From the NCBI RefSeq assembly GCF_000622405.1, contig NZ_JASF01000005.1, positions 3,212,863 to 3,276,862 of the forward strand: a stretch of 64,000 nt of DNA, in the 5' to 3' direction. Shown piece by piece: positions 49,072 through 57,813 of this stretch; position 1 is the first letter of the stretch; each line of letters begins with the position of its first letter. Source of the stretch: Sulfitobacter donghicola DSW-25 = KCTC 12864 = JCM 14565. GTDB lineage: Bacteria > Pseudomonadota > Alphaproteobacteria > Rhodobacterales > Rhodobacteraceae. The notes beneath the pieces are model-generated. The model did not search any database. It saw only the letters and a list, made by a program, of their open reading frames with translations, and had not been told where the DNA came from. A program made the position numbers and the translations under genes.

Positions 49072-50048
49072 TGTCGCCCCGTACGCCCTCTTCTTGGATT
49101 TCGATGTTCCTAGAGGCTCAGGCCGCAGAACTAGGTGCGGCCACAAACACGCTGCTGGCCTATGGCCGTGACCTAAAAGATTTTGACGGTTGGTTGGCCC
49201 ATAAAAACAACACGTTCGAACAGGCCAGCCGCGCCGACGTTGAGGCCTATCTGGTGCATTGTGATGCGCAAGGATTGGCCAAATCCACCCGCGCACGGCG
49301 GCTTTCGGCAGTTAAACAGCTGTATCGTTTCGCCTTTGAGGAAGGTCTGCGCAGCGATAATCCCGCGATCCAGATCAACGGACCAGGACAAGAGAAACGT
49401 CTGCCCAAAGTTCTTTCGATTGAAGAGGTCGACGGGCTGCTGGCCGCTGCTCGGACCTTGGGACGTACTGAAGCCGATCGCATTCGCAACACCTGCCTGA
49501 TGGAGCTGCTTTATGCGACGGGCATGCGGGTGAGCGAACTGGTTGGGTTGCCTGTCAGCGCCACCCGCGGCGATCCGCGCCTGCTGCTGATCATGGGCAA
49601 AGGCGGCAAAGAGCGTATGGTGCCGCTGTCCCCCGATGCCCGCGATGCATTGGCTCTTTGGATCAAGCTTAGGGATGAAAACGAGGCCGAGCGCGCCGCC
49701 AAAAAGCTACCCGCCTCGCGGTTTCTCTTTCCCTCACGCGGCAAGGAAGGGCATCTCACCCGCCATTGGTTTTACATGTTGATCAAAGACATTGCCGTTG
49801 CGGCGGGTGTTTCCCCCGCCAAGGTCACGCCGCACACGTTGCGCCATGCCTTTGCCACCCACCTGCTGGCGGGGGGCGCTGATCTGCGCGCGATCCAGAC
49901 CATGCTGGGCCATGCAGATGTCGCCACCACCGAGATTTACACACATGTTTTGGAAGAGCGTCTGTCAGAGCTGGTGCTAGACCATCACCCCCTGTCAGAA
50001 ATCGCAACCCGCAAGACCTCTGGCAAAACATCCTCGGATGGCCAATAG
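49071..50048 (+). CDS. xerD: Tyrosine recombinase XerD
   Basis: XerD, with XerC, resolves chromosome dimers at dif. The 325-residue protein has the N-terminal core-binding domain (residues 1-110) and the catalytic set Arg153 (GMRVSELVGL), Lys180 region (GKGGKERM), His255 and Arg258 (PHTLRHAFATHLL), His281 (MLGHADVATTEIY) and Tyr290. All are intact. The start overlaps the previous stop by one base. The 3' end overlaps the convergent metallophosphoesterase gene by 64 bp, so both proteins' last parts share DNA. Confidence 0.94.
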   Translation: MSPRTPSSWISMFLEAQAAELGAATNTLLAYGRDLKDFDGWLAHKNNTFEQASRADVEAYLVHCDAQGLAKSTRARRLSAVKQLYRFAFEEGLRSDNPAIQINGPGQEKRLPKVLSIEEVDGLLAAARTLGRTEADRIRNTCLMELLYATGMRVSELVGLPVSATRGDPRLLLIMGKGGKERMVPLSPDARDALALWIKLRDENEAERAAKKLPASRFLFPSRGKEGHLTRHWFYMLIKDIAVAAGVSPAKVTPHTLRHAFATHLLAGGADLRAIQTMLGHADVATTEIYTHVLEERLSELVLDHHPLSEIATRKTSGKTSSDGQ

Positions 50049-50803
50049 CCGCTGCTGAGCGCGCGCCGATAGTCATCGGGAAGGCCCGCGGCCTGCATAT
50101 CCTGCATTGCACCAGCGGTGTCGTAATCAAGCGTTTCGATTTGTGCACACCCCTTACGAAGGACCGCGTAGCGCGTTTGCGGCTTTCCATCATGGGGGGG
50201 CATGCCGACCACCCCTGCGTTAATCCAGCGGCCTTTCGACGCCTCACGCACAAAGGGCAAGCCGCTGTGGCCTGACAAAATGGCATCTATCGGCCCGATC
50301 AACGCCTCCAACACCTCCCATTCGGTTGTAAAGACCGCGTCTTTGTCCGTCTCCCAAATAAACTGGGCCACGTCGCGCACGCCGCCGTGGATCACGGCGT
50401 ACCGCTGTCCGTGATGGGTAAAGGTTGCCACATCAGGCAAGGCACCCATCCATTTCGCCTCGGCCTCTCCCAGCTGGGATTTGGCAAAAGCATACCACGC
50501 CGCGCTCAGACGGTCACAGGTTGTGCCTTGTTCAAAGCCACATCCGCAATCATCTGCCTGCTGCGCCAGCTGAATTTCGCAGTTTCCCGCCACAACCACA
50601 CAGCCCGATTCCCGTATCACCTGCACAGTTTCCATGGGCGATCCGCAATAGGCCACCACATCGCCTGTGCAAATCACATGATCTGGCGCGATCCCTTTGG
50701 CTTTGGCCTGCTCCAGAACGGCCAAAGAGGCCTGCAAATTGCTGTAAGGGCCACCAAACACCAGCAGATCGCCATCCAACACACCCAAATCAACATGTTT
50801 CAT
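49985..50803 (-). CDS. Calcineurin-like metallophosphoesterase family protein
   Basis: A 272-residue phosphoesterase of the YfcE/MJ0936-like group. Motifs: CTGDVVAYCGSP (GDxxxYG), VVAGNCEIQLA (GNxE/H), IHGGVRDV and the SGHSGLPF (GH-type) block, so most metal ligands are present; the first GDxHG motif is instead FGGPYSNLQASL near residue 17, so a canonical start motif is altered (Pro-Tyr-Ser-Asn in place of Asp-His). Many such proteins act on cyclic or linear nucleotides or phosphoproteins. I start at 50803 with AAGGAG upstream. Function unknown. It overlaps xerD by 64 bp at the 3' ends. Confidence 0.8.
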   Translation of the reverse strand: MKHVDLGVLDGDLLVFGGPYSNLQASLAVLEQAKAKGIAPDHVICTGDVVAYCGSPMETVQVIRESGCVVVAGNCEIQLAQQADDCGCGFEQGTTCDRLSAAWYAFAKSQLGEAEAKWMGALPDVATFTHHGQRYAVIHGGVRDVAQFIWETDKDAVFTTEWEVLEALIGPIDAILSGHSGLPFVREASKGRWINAGVVGMPPHDGKPQTRYAVLRKGCAQIETLDYDTAGAMQDMQAAGLPDDYRRALSSGYWPSEDVLPEVLRVAISDRG

Positions 50804-50873
50804 GGGCTCTTCTCCTTGAATGCGCCATGGCCTCAGCCCATAACAGAACAACTTACCCAAGAGAGGTTCCCAC

Positions 50874-52181
50874 ATGGACATGCCACAGGCAACGGGCGAT
50901 ACGGCGTTCTGGATTTCAGTTGCGATAATTCTGTTTCTTTTGATCCTTTCCGGCTTCTTTTCCGGTTCGGAAACCGCGCTGACGGCCGCCTCGCGCGGCA
51001 AGCTGCGCACCCAAGCAGACAAGGGCTCTGCGGGGGCTCAGCGCGCGTTGAACATCACCGAAGATAACGAGCGGCTGATCGGGTCGGTTTTGCTGGGTAA
51101 TAACTTGGTGAATATTCTTGCAGCCTCGCTGGCCACGGCCCTGTTTACGCGGCTGTTTGGCGAAAGCGGTGTCGCGCTGGCGACGTTGGTGATGACGCTG
51201 CTGGTGCTTGTCTTTGCCGAGGTTCTGCCGAAAACCTATGCCATTACCAATGCCGAACGCGCCGCGGCGCTGGTGTCTGGTCCGATCAGCGTGGTTGTGT
51301 TGGTCTTTGCCCCTGTGGTGCGGATTGTTCGTTTGGTGGTGCGTGGCATGCTGCGCATCTTGGGCGTATCGGTTGACCCTGACAGCAACATCCTTGCCGT
51401 GCGTGAAGAGATCGCAGGCGCGCTGCAGTTGGGCCATTCCGAAGGGGTTGTCGAAAAAGAGGACCGTGACCGCATCCTTGGCGCGCTGGACCTGCGCGAA
51501 CGCGCGGTAGAAGAGATCATGCTTCACCGTTCTGGCATCGAGATGATTGATGCCAGCAACACCCCCGCCGATATCCTAGAGCAATGCCTGCAATCCAACC
51601 ACACCCGCCTGCCCGTCTTTCGCGATGATCCTGAAAACATCATCGGCGTGATCCACGCCAAAGACCTGCTGCGCGCCATGTACAAACTGATCGGCGGCCC
51701 TGAAGGCGATGCAGCAGCTTTGAAACAATTCGACATCGCCGAGGTTGCGATGGAGCCGTATTTTGTTCCCGAGACATCGACACTGGACGAACAGATGCGC
51801 CAGTTCCTGCACCGCCGCACCCATTTTGCGCTGGTGGTGGATGAATACGGCACGCTACAGGGGTTGATCACGCTTGAGGATATTCTCGAAGAGATCGTCG
51901 GCGAGATCACGGATGAATTTGACCCGCTGGCTGAACACGCCGTAAAAACCGACAGTGACGGCCAGTATCTGGTGGACGGCGCAATGACGATCCGCGACCT
52001 GAATCGCGCCAACGATTGGAACCTACCCGATGACGAGGCAAACACCGTTGCGGGGCTGGTTATTCACGAGGCACAGATGATCCCCACCGCTGGGCAAGTG
52101 TTCTTGTTCCACGGTTTCCGGTTTGAGGTTCTAGCCCGTGAAGGCAACCGCATCACCGATCTGAAAATTCGCCCCCTTTAA
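50874..52181 (+). CDS. CNNM/CBS-domain membrane protein of the HlyC/CorC family
   Basis: A 435-residue protein in three parts: a DUF21/CNNM domain with about four membrane helices (SVAIILFLLILSGFFSGSET at the start), a pair of CBS domains (about residues 210-330), and a C-terminal CorC_HlyC transporter-associated domain (ending GFRFEVLAREGNRITDLKIR). Related proteins take part in magnesium or cobalt resistance, or in ion transport at the cell membrane. Length is normal for the family. It is divergent from the metallophosphoesterase gene across 70 bp. The substrate ion is not known. Confidence 0.88.
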   Translation: MDMPQATGDTAFWISVAIILFLLILSGFFSGSETALTAASRGKLRTQADKGSAGAQRALNITEDNERLIGSVLLGNNLVNILAASLATALFTRLFGESGVALATLVMTLLVLVFAEVLPKTYAITNAERAAALVSGPISVVVLVFAPVVRIVRLVVRGMLRILGVSVDPDSNILAVREEIAGALQLGHSEGVVEKEDRDRILGALDLRERAVEEIMLHRSGIEMIDASNTPADILEQCLQSNHTRLPVFRDDPENIIGVIHAKDLLRAMYKLIGGPEGDAAALKQFDIAEVAMEPYFVPETSTLDEQMRQFLHRRTHFALVVDEYGTLQGLITLEDILEEIVGEITDEFDPLAEHAVKTDSDGQYLVDGAMTIRDLNRANDWNLPDDEANTVAGLVIHEAQMIPTAGQVFLFHGFRFEVLAREGNRITDLKIRPL

Positions 52182-52220
52182 CAGTTTCGGGTTTGGCCGA
52201 TCGCGGCCAAGCCCCCCCCT

Positions 52221-54644
52221 TTAGGCCCGCAGACGCTGGCCTTTGGGGTCAAAGGGCGGCTCGGCCAGAATGGTTGCCTTGTGCGGCGCGCCCAGCACCA
52301 TCACGTCGACCACATCCCCAGCAGAGGCGCCTTTGACATATCCCAGCGCCAGCGATTTCCCAACGGTATAGCCATACGCGCCCGAGGTCACACGACCGAT
52401 GCCTTTACCGTCTTTAAAGATCGGCTCGCCCCCTGTTGCATCTGCGTTTGACGCATCGGTTTGCGCGCCGTCCAATTCCAGCAAAACCAGCTCTTCGCGC
52501 GCAGGTATGCCCATGTTTTCAAGGGCGGCGTCACGGTTGAGGAATTCTTTCTCAACCTTGCAAAGACGATCAAGGCCAACTTCCTGCGGCCAGTATTCGG
52601 GGCTGTATTCGCGCCCCCATGATCCATAGCCCTTTTCAACCCGCAGCGACATCAACGCACGGCTGCCAACGGGGCCCGCGCCCACGTCTTTGCCTGCCGC
52701 AATCAGTGCCTCGAACAAGGCGGGTTGATCTGCCTCGGCGCAGTGCAGCTCCCACCCTAGATCGCCCGTAAAGGACACCCGCAGCGCAAGGCAGCGCACG
52801 CCGCCCAGCTCGATCCATTTTGACCGCATGAAGGGGAAATCAGACGTCTCCAGCGACGTGTTTGTCAGGCGCTGCAACATCTCGCGCGATTTGGGCCCAG
52901 CCACGTTGAACCCGCACATGTCATTGGTGTGGCTTTCAAATGTGGTGCCTTCGGGCAATGGGATCTCGTTGAAAAAGCGCTGGTGATAGCGTTCAGCCAT
53001 GCCGGAGCCGATGATCCAGAACTCATCCTCGGCCAGACGCGTGACGGTGAAATCCCCCGCGATGCCGCCGCGTTTGCCGATCAGCGGCGTCAGACAAGAC
53101 CGCCCAACCGCGCGCGGCATGTTATTGGCAAAGAGACTGTTAAGCCACGCCTCGGCCCCTGCCCCTTTGCAGGTGTATTTGGCAAAATTCGAGATATCGA
53201 TGATGCCCGCCGTGTCGCGCAGCATGGTGCATTCGCGGCCAACGACATCCCACCATGGCTGGCGGGTGAACCCGTGGGTCTGGTCCTCGGCGCCGATTTC
53301 ATCCCCGAAATACAGCGGATGCTCCCAGCCATAGTTCAGGCCAAACACCGCGCCCATATCGCGCTGGGTTTCATAGATCGGGCGCACGCGTGCGGGGCGC
53401 CCTGCGCTGCGTTCCTCATTGGGGAAGTGGATTTTGAAGCGGTTGGCGTATTGGTCGCCCACCCGCGCCTTGGTAAAGGCCTTATCCGCCCAATCGCCAA
53501 ACCGCGCCACATCCCACGCGAACATGTCATAGCGCGTCTCGCCCGTAACAATCCAATCAGCTGCCAACAGCCCCATGCCGCCCGATTGGCTAAACCCTGG
53601 AATAATACCGTTACAACAGAAATAGTTACGCAGCTCTGGCACAGGGCCGAACAGCACGTTGCTATCGGGTGTCCAGATCATCGGGCCGTTGATGACGCGT
53701 TTGATGCCTGATGTCCCGATCACCGGCACACGGTCAATCGCGCGCATCATGTTATCCTCGATCCGCTCCAGATCATCGGCAAACAGCTCATGGCCAAAAC
53801 CCTGCGGCGTGCCGTCTTCGGCCCAGAACACCATGTCTTTTTCATAGGCCCCAACCAGCAGGCCTTTGCCCTCTTGGCGCAGGTAGTATTCGCCATCACG
53901 GTCGGCGACGGACGGCAGGCGGCGGTCCAGCCCGTCGATCTCGGCGATGGTTTCTGTGACGAAATACTGGTGTTCGGTCGGTTGCAGCGGCAGCGTGATC
54001 CCTGCCAGCGCGGCAACCTCGCGCCCCCAGAGGCCAGCGGCATTCACCACCCATTGCGTGTGAATATCGCCCTTTTCGGTGCGCACAATCCACGATCCGT
54101 CTGGCTGTTGTTCGGTTCCTGTAACGGGGCAAAACCGCACAATCTCGGCCCCGTTCTGGCGCGCGCCAGCGGCATAGGCGTTGGTCACGCCCGAGGGGTC
54201 AACATTGCCACCGTTTTCCTCAAACATGATGCAGCGAATACCGTCGTAATCGACCAGCGGATGCAGCGCCTCTGCTTCGGCGCGGTCCACCTCGCGAAAC
54301 GGCAAGCCATAGTATTTTGCCTTGGCCGCTTGCAGGCGCAACTGGTGTTCGCGCGCTTCGGTCTGGGCCAGATACAGCGATCCGGGTTGGAAGACGCCAC
54401 AGCTTTGGCCTGTCTCTTCCTCCAGCGCGTTATACAGATCCATGGTGTAGTTCTGGATGCGCGTGATGTTGTTGTTATCGTGCAGCCCGTGGATATTGGC
54501 CGCCGCGTGCCACGTCGACCCTGACGTCAGCTCGTCCCGCTCCAGCAGCATCACATCGCTCCACCCCAGTTTCGTCAGGTGATAGAGGATAGAGCAGCCG
54601 ATAACGCCCCCCCCGATGATAACGGCCTGAGCATGGGTTCGCAT
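52221..54644 (-). CDS. FAD-dependent oxidoreductase/GcvT fusion, dimethylglycine or sarcosine dehydrogenase-like
   Basis: An 807-residue protein: an N-terminal DAO-type FAD domain (GxGxxG in AVIIGGGVIGCSILYHL, residues 8-24), a linker (about 370-430), GCV_T (about 430-720) and GCV_T_C (to 800). His46 in SGSTWHAA is at the position of the covalent FAD histidine in dimethylglycine dehydrogenase. It probably oxidises an N-methylated glycine (dimethylglycine or sarcosine) and passes the methyl carbon to tetrahydrofolate; the exact substrate is not certain. I start at 54644 with AAGGAG upstream. Its divergent neighbour is a paralogue. Confidence 0.85.
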   Translation of the reverse strand: MRTHAQAVIIGGGVIGCSILYHLTKLGWSDVMLLERDELTSGSTWHAAANIHGLHDNNNITRIQNYTMDLYNALEEETGQSCGVFQPGSLYLAQTEAREHQLRLQAAKAKYYGLPFREVDRAEAEALHPLVDYDGIRCIMFEENGGNVDPSGVTNAYAAGARQNGAEIVRFCPVTGTEQQPDGSWIVRTEKGDIHTQWVVNAAGLWGREVAALAGITLPLQPTEHQYFVTETIAEIDGLDRRLPSVADRDGEYYLRQEGKGLLVGAYEKDMVFWAEDGTPQGFGHELFADDLERIEDNMMRAIDRVPVIGTSGIKRVINGPMIWTPDSNVLFGPVPELRNYFCCNGIIPGFSQSGGMGLLAADWIVTGETRYDMFAWDVARFGDWADKAFTKARVGDQYANRFKIHFPNEERSAGRPARVRPIYETQRDMGAVFGLNYGWEHPLYFGDEIGAEDQTHGFTRQPWWDVVGRECTMLRDTAGIIDISNFAKYTCKGAGAEAWLNSLFANNMPRAVGRSCLTPLIGKRGGIAGDFTVTRLAEDEFWIIGSGMAERYHQRFFNEIPLPEGTTFESHTNDMCGFNVAGPKSREMLQRLTNTSLETSDFPFMRSKWIELGGVRCLALRVSFTGDLGWELHCAEADQPALFEALIAAGKDVGAGPVGSRALMSLRVEKGYGSWGREYSPEYWPQEVGLDRLCKVEKEFLNRDAALENMGIPAREELVLLELDGAQTDASNADATGGEPIFKDGKGIGRVTSGAYGYTVGKSLALGYVKGASAGDVVDVMVLGAPHKATILAEPPFDPKGQRLRA

Positions 54645-54711
54645 ATGAAGGCTCCTTCGCGGTTGCACTGCATGCACCAACCTGCCGCCAAGCGCGCCCC
54701 CTCGTTCGCCC

Positions 54712-54736
54712 GTTTGCGACAGATTTTGTCGCGAAC
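54712..54736. promoter_or_regulatory. Dyad operator between the two divergent dehydrogenase genes
   Basis: GCGACAGATTTTGTCGC (54716-54732) is a perfect 6-bp dyad around GATTT, extended to GTTT...GAAC at the edges (three of four bases paired). It lies in the 152-bp region between the two paralogous, divergently transcribed genes, 60-85 bp from each start codon, a good place for a shared regulator binding site. No regulator gene is adjacent. Confidence 0.6.
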
Positions 54737-54796
54737 GGCCTTGGCAGCCCCCGACATCTGCTTAATCTGAGCAAAGGTCATAGATGGAGCAGCTAA

Positions 54797-57217
54797 ATGA
54801 AAACATCGTCTCGCGTTGTCATTATCGGAGGTGGGGTTGTTGGGGCATCGGTCTTGTACCACCTGACCAAACTCGGCTGGTCAGATGTCATGCTGCTGGA
54901 ACGCTCCGAGCTGACTTCGGGATCAACATGGCATGCGGCAGGTGGTTTTCATACGCTGAACGGCGATACCAATATGGCCGCGCTTCAGGGTTATACGATC
55001 AAACTGTATAAAGAGCTGGAAGAAATCACCGGCATGTCCTGCGGATTGCACCATGTGGGCGGCGTGACCCTTGCGGATAACCAAGACCGCTTTGACATGC
55101 TGCTGGCCGAACGGGCCAAGCACCGTTTTATGGGGCTGGAGACCGAAATCGTCAGCCCCGAAGAGATCGCCAAGATTGCGCCTGTGACCAACCTCGACGG
55201 GGTATTGGGCGGGCTTTATGATCCACTAGATGGGCACCTTGACCCATCCGGCACCACCCACGCCTATGCCAAGGCCGCGCGTATGGGCGGCGCAACCATC
55301 GAAACCCATTGTATGGTGAGCGAGACAAACCAACGCCCCGATGGCAGCTGGGATGTTGTCACGGATAAAGGCACCATTCATGCTGAACATATCGTCAACG
55401 CAGGTGGCCTTTGGGCGCGCGAAGTGGGGGCTATGGCGGGCGTGTATCTGCCCCTGCACCCGATGGAGCACCAATACCTCGTCACCGAAGAAGTCCCTCT
55501 TATCAAAGAGATGATGGCAGACGGGCGCGAACACCCCCATGTGATGGACCCCGCCGGCGAAAGCTATCTGCGCCAAGAAGGCATGGGCCTTTGCATCGGG
55601 TTTTATGAACAAACCTGCCGCCCTTGGGCGGTGAACGGCACGCCATGGAGCTTTGGCCAAGACTTGCTGGCCGATGATTTTGACAAGATCGAAGAGAGCA
55701 TCAATTTTGCCTATCGCCGCTTTCCCGATCTGGAACGCGCGGGTGTGAAAAACGTGATCCACGGGCCGTTCACCTTTGCCCCCGATGGCAACCCGCTGGT
55801 CGGCCCTGTGCCGGGTTTGCGCAACTATTGGTCCGCTTGCGGTGTCATGGCTGGCTTTAGCCAAGGCGGCGGCGTTGGCCTGACGTTGGCACAATGGATG
55901 ATCGAAGGCGAGCCCGAGCGCGATGTCTTTGCCATGGATGTGGCGCGTTTTGGCAAATGGATTTCACCGGGTTACACGCTGCCAAAGGTCATCGAAAACT
56001 ATCAAAAGCGTTTCTCGGTCGCCTACCCGAACGAAGAGCTTCCCGCCGCGCGCCCGCATCAGACAACCCCGATGTATGACATCTTTAGCGATATGGGCGC
56101 AGTCTGGGGCCAGCAATACGGGCTAGAGGTGGCCAATTATTTCGCCCAAGGCGATGAGCCGACCTATGAAACCCCCTCCTTCCGCCGCTCCGACGCCTTT
56201 GACGCCACCGCACGCGAGGTACGCGCCGTGCGTGAAGGCGTGGGGATCAACGAGGTGCAGAATTTTGGTAAATATCTGATATCAGGCCCAAATGCCCGCG
56301 CGTGGCTGGATCGGATCATGGCGGGGCGTGTCCCTGCACAGGGGCGTTTGTCGTTAACGCCGATGCTCTCTCCCAAGGGCAAGCTGATTGGCGATTTCAC
56401 AATCTCCTGCCTTGGCCCCGAGCTGTTCCAGCTTACTGCATCTTATGGGGCGCAGGCCTATCACAGCCGTTGGTTCGAGATGAACGCGCAGGATGGCGTG
56501 AGCGTGGAAAACATCTCGGATCGGCGCACGGGGTTCCAGATCGCAGGGCCATTGGCGCGCCAAGTTTTGCAGGAATGCACGCGCGACGATGTTGCCTCGA
56601 TGAAGTTCTTGGACGTGCGTGAGATGACGATCGGCATGACAAATTGTCTGGTTCAGCGCGTCAGCTTTACCGGTGATCTGGGCTATGAAATCTATTGCGA
56701 CCCCATGGCGCAGCGCCAGCTGTGGTGGACATTGTGGAGCGCGGGCGAACCGCTGGGCATGACCCCGTTTGGCATGCGCGCAATGATGTCGCTGCGGCTG
56801 GACAAGTTCTTTGGCGGTTGGCTGTTAGAGTTCGGGCCGGATTATACAGCCGCCGAAACGGGGCTGGATCGCTTTATCAGCTTTAAGAAAAATACTGATT
56901 TCATTGGCCGCGCCGCCGCCGAGAAAGAACAAAGCGAAGGCACCGCGCGCAAGTTGGTCGCTTTTGAAGTGGATGCGGATGGCGCTGATGTTCAAGGGTA
57001 TGAACCGATCTGGCTGGATGGCAACGTGATCGGGTTCTGCACCTCTGGGGGCTATTCCCACTATGCGGAAAAATCTGTGGCGCAGGGGTTTGTTCCCACG
57101 GCTCTGTCCCAAGATGGTTTGGAGGTCGAGATTGAAATCCTTGGCAAAATGCGCCCTGCAACCCTGATCACCACCGCGCTGTTTGATGCGGATGGTGCGC
57201 GGATGCGCGGCCTATGA
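54797..57217 (+). CDS. FAD-dependent oxidoreductase/GcvT fusion, second paralogue
   Basis: An 806-residue paralogue of the gene on the other side of the promoter, with the same order: FAD domain (VVIIGGGVVGASVLYHL, residues 7-23; His46 in SGSTWHAAGG), linker, GCV_T domain (about 430-720: RVSFTGDLGYEIYCDP) and GCV_T_C (WLDGNVIGFCTSGGYSHYAE). It has the same N-terminal flavin histidine. Sequence differences in the substrate pocket (for example the AAGGFHTLNGD stretch against AANIHGLHDNN) suggest different methylated substrates. The gene overlaps the next by four bases (ATGA). Confidence 0.85.
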   Translation: MKTSSRVVIIGGGVVGASVLYHLTKLGWSDVMLLERSELTSGSTWHAAGGFHTLNGDTNMAALQGYTIKLYKELEEITGMSCGLHHVGGVTLADNQDRFDMLLAERAKHRFMGLETEIVSPEEIAKIAPVTNLDGVLGGLYDPLDGHLDPSGTTHAYAKAARMGGATIETHCMVSETNQRPDGSWDVVTDKGTIHAEHIVNAGGLWAREVGAMAGVYLPLHPMEHQYLVTEEVPLIKEMMADGREHPHVMDPAGESYLRQEGMGLCIGFYEQTCRPWAVNGTPWSFGQDLLADDFDKIEESINFAYRRFPDLERAGVKNVIHGPFTFAPDGNPLVGPVPGLRNYWSACGVMAGFSQGGGVGLTLAQWMIEGEPERDVFAMDVARFGKWISPGYTLPKVIENYQKRFSVAYPNEELPAARPHQTTPMYDIFSDMGAVWGQQYGLEVANYFAQGDEPTYETPSFRRSDAFDATAREVRAVREGVGINEVQNFGKYLISGPNARAWLDRIMAGRVPAQGRLSLTPMLSPKGKLIGDFTISCLGPELFQLTASYGAQAYHSRWFEMNAQDGVSVENISDRRTGFQIAGPLARQVLQECTRDDVASMKFLDVREMTIGMTNCLVQRVSFTGDLGYEIYCDPMAQRQLWWTLWSAGEPLGMTPFGMRAMMSLRLDKFFGGWLLEFGPDYTAAETGLDRFISFKKNTDFIGRAAAEKEQSEGTARKLVAFEVDADGADVQGYEPIWLDGNVIGFCTSGGYSHYAEKSVAQGFVPTALSQDGLEVEIEILGKMRPATLITTALFDADGARMRGL

Positions 57218-57813
57218 TTAGCATTCTGATCCTTGCCGCTGGGGCCTCTAGCAGGATGCGCGGCAGGGATAAATTGCTAGAACAGATCGACGGCGAGCCC
57301 TTGCTACGCCGTCAGGTGAAACGCGCCTTGGCAACGGGATGCAACGTGGTCGTCACGCTGCCCCCATCCCCCCATCCACGCTATGAGCTGTTCGACGGAT
57401 TAGAGGCCCATCTTGTCGCTGTCGCAGATGCGGATGAAGGGATGAATGCCAGCCTGCGTGCTGGGGTGGCTGCTTTGCCCCCCACAACAAAAGCGGTCAT
57501 GGTGCTGCTGGCGGATATGCCCAACATCACCTTGAACGACCTAAACACCATGCTGGAAGCTGTTGATTTAAAATCTGAAACCAAGATTTACCGCGCCACT
57601 ACCCAAGGCGGAAAATTTGGCCATCCCATCCTGTTCCACCACAGTCTTTTTCCTGACCTCATCGCCTTAGTGGGTGATCAGGGTGGCAAAGCTGTTGCGC
57701 AAAGGTACCTGAAGGAAACCACAGCTGTCCCCCTGCCCGATGAACACGCGTTGACAGACCTAGACACACCCGAAGATTGGGACCGCTGGCGAAACCTATT
57801 GCCGAACCAATAG
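57214..57813 (+). CDS. MocA-like nucleotidyltransferase
   Basis: A 199-residue NTP-transferase similar to molybdenum cofactor cytidylyltransferase MocA. The nucleotide-binding signature is LILAAGASSRMRGRDKLLEQ (residues 5-24), followed by VLLADMPNITLNDL (about 95-108) and LADMPN Asp for metal binding, and GKFGHPILFHHSLFPDLIAL in the substrate region. MocA joins CTP to molybdopterin for xanthine-dehydrogenase-type enzymes, but related family members act on other substrates; no Mo-hydroxylase gene is nearby. Its start overlaps the upstream gene, and its 3' end overlaps the opposite Hint-protein gene by 18 bp. Confidence 0.8.
   Translation: MISILILAAGASSRMRGRDKLLEQIDGEPLLRRQVKRALATGCNVVVTLPPSPHPRYELFDGLEAHLVAVADADEGMNASLRAGVAALPPTTKAVMVLLADMPNITLNDLNTMLEAVDLKSETKIYRATTQGGKFGHPILFHHSLFPDLIALVGDQGGKAVAQRYLKETTAVPLPDEHALTDLDTPEDWDRWRNLLPNQ

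Noticed and set aside
52193..52210. Terminator TTGGCC/GGCCAA between CorC and dehydrogenase genes
   Set aside because: Stem is only six pairs and followed by a C run, not T; too weak to list.
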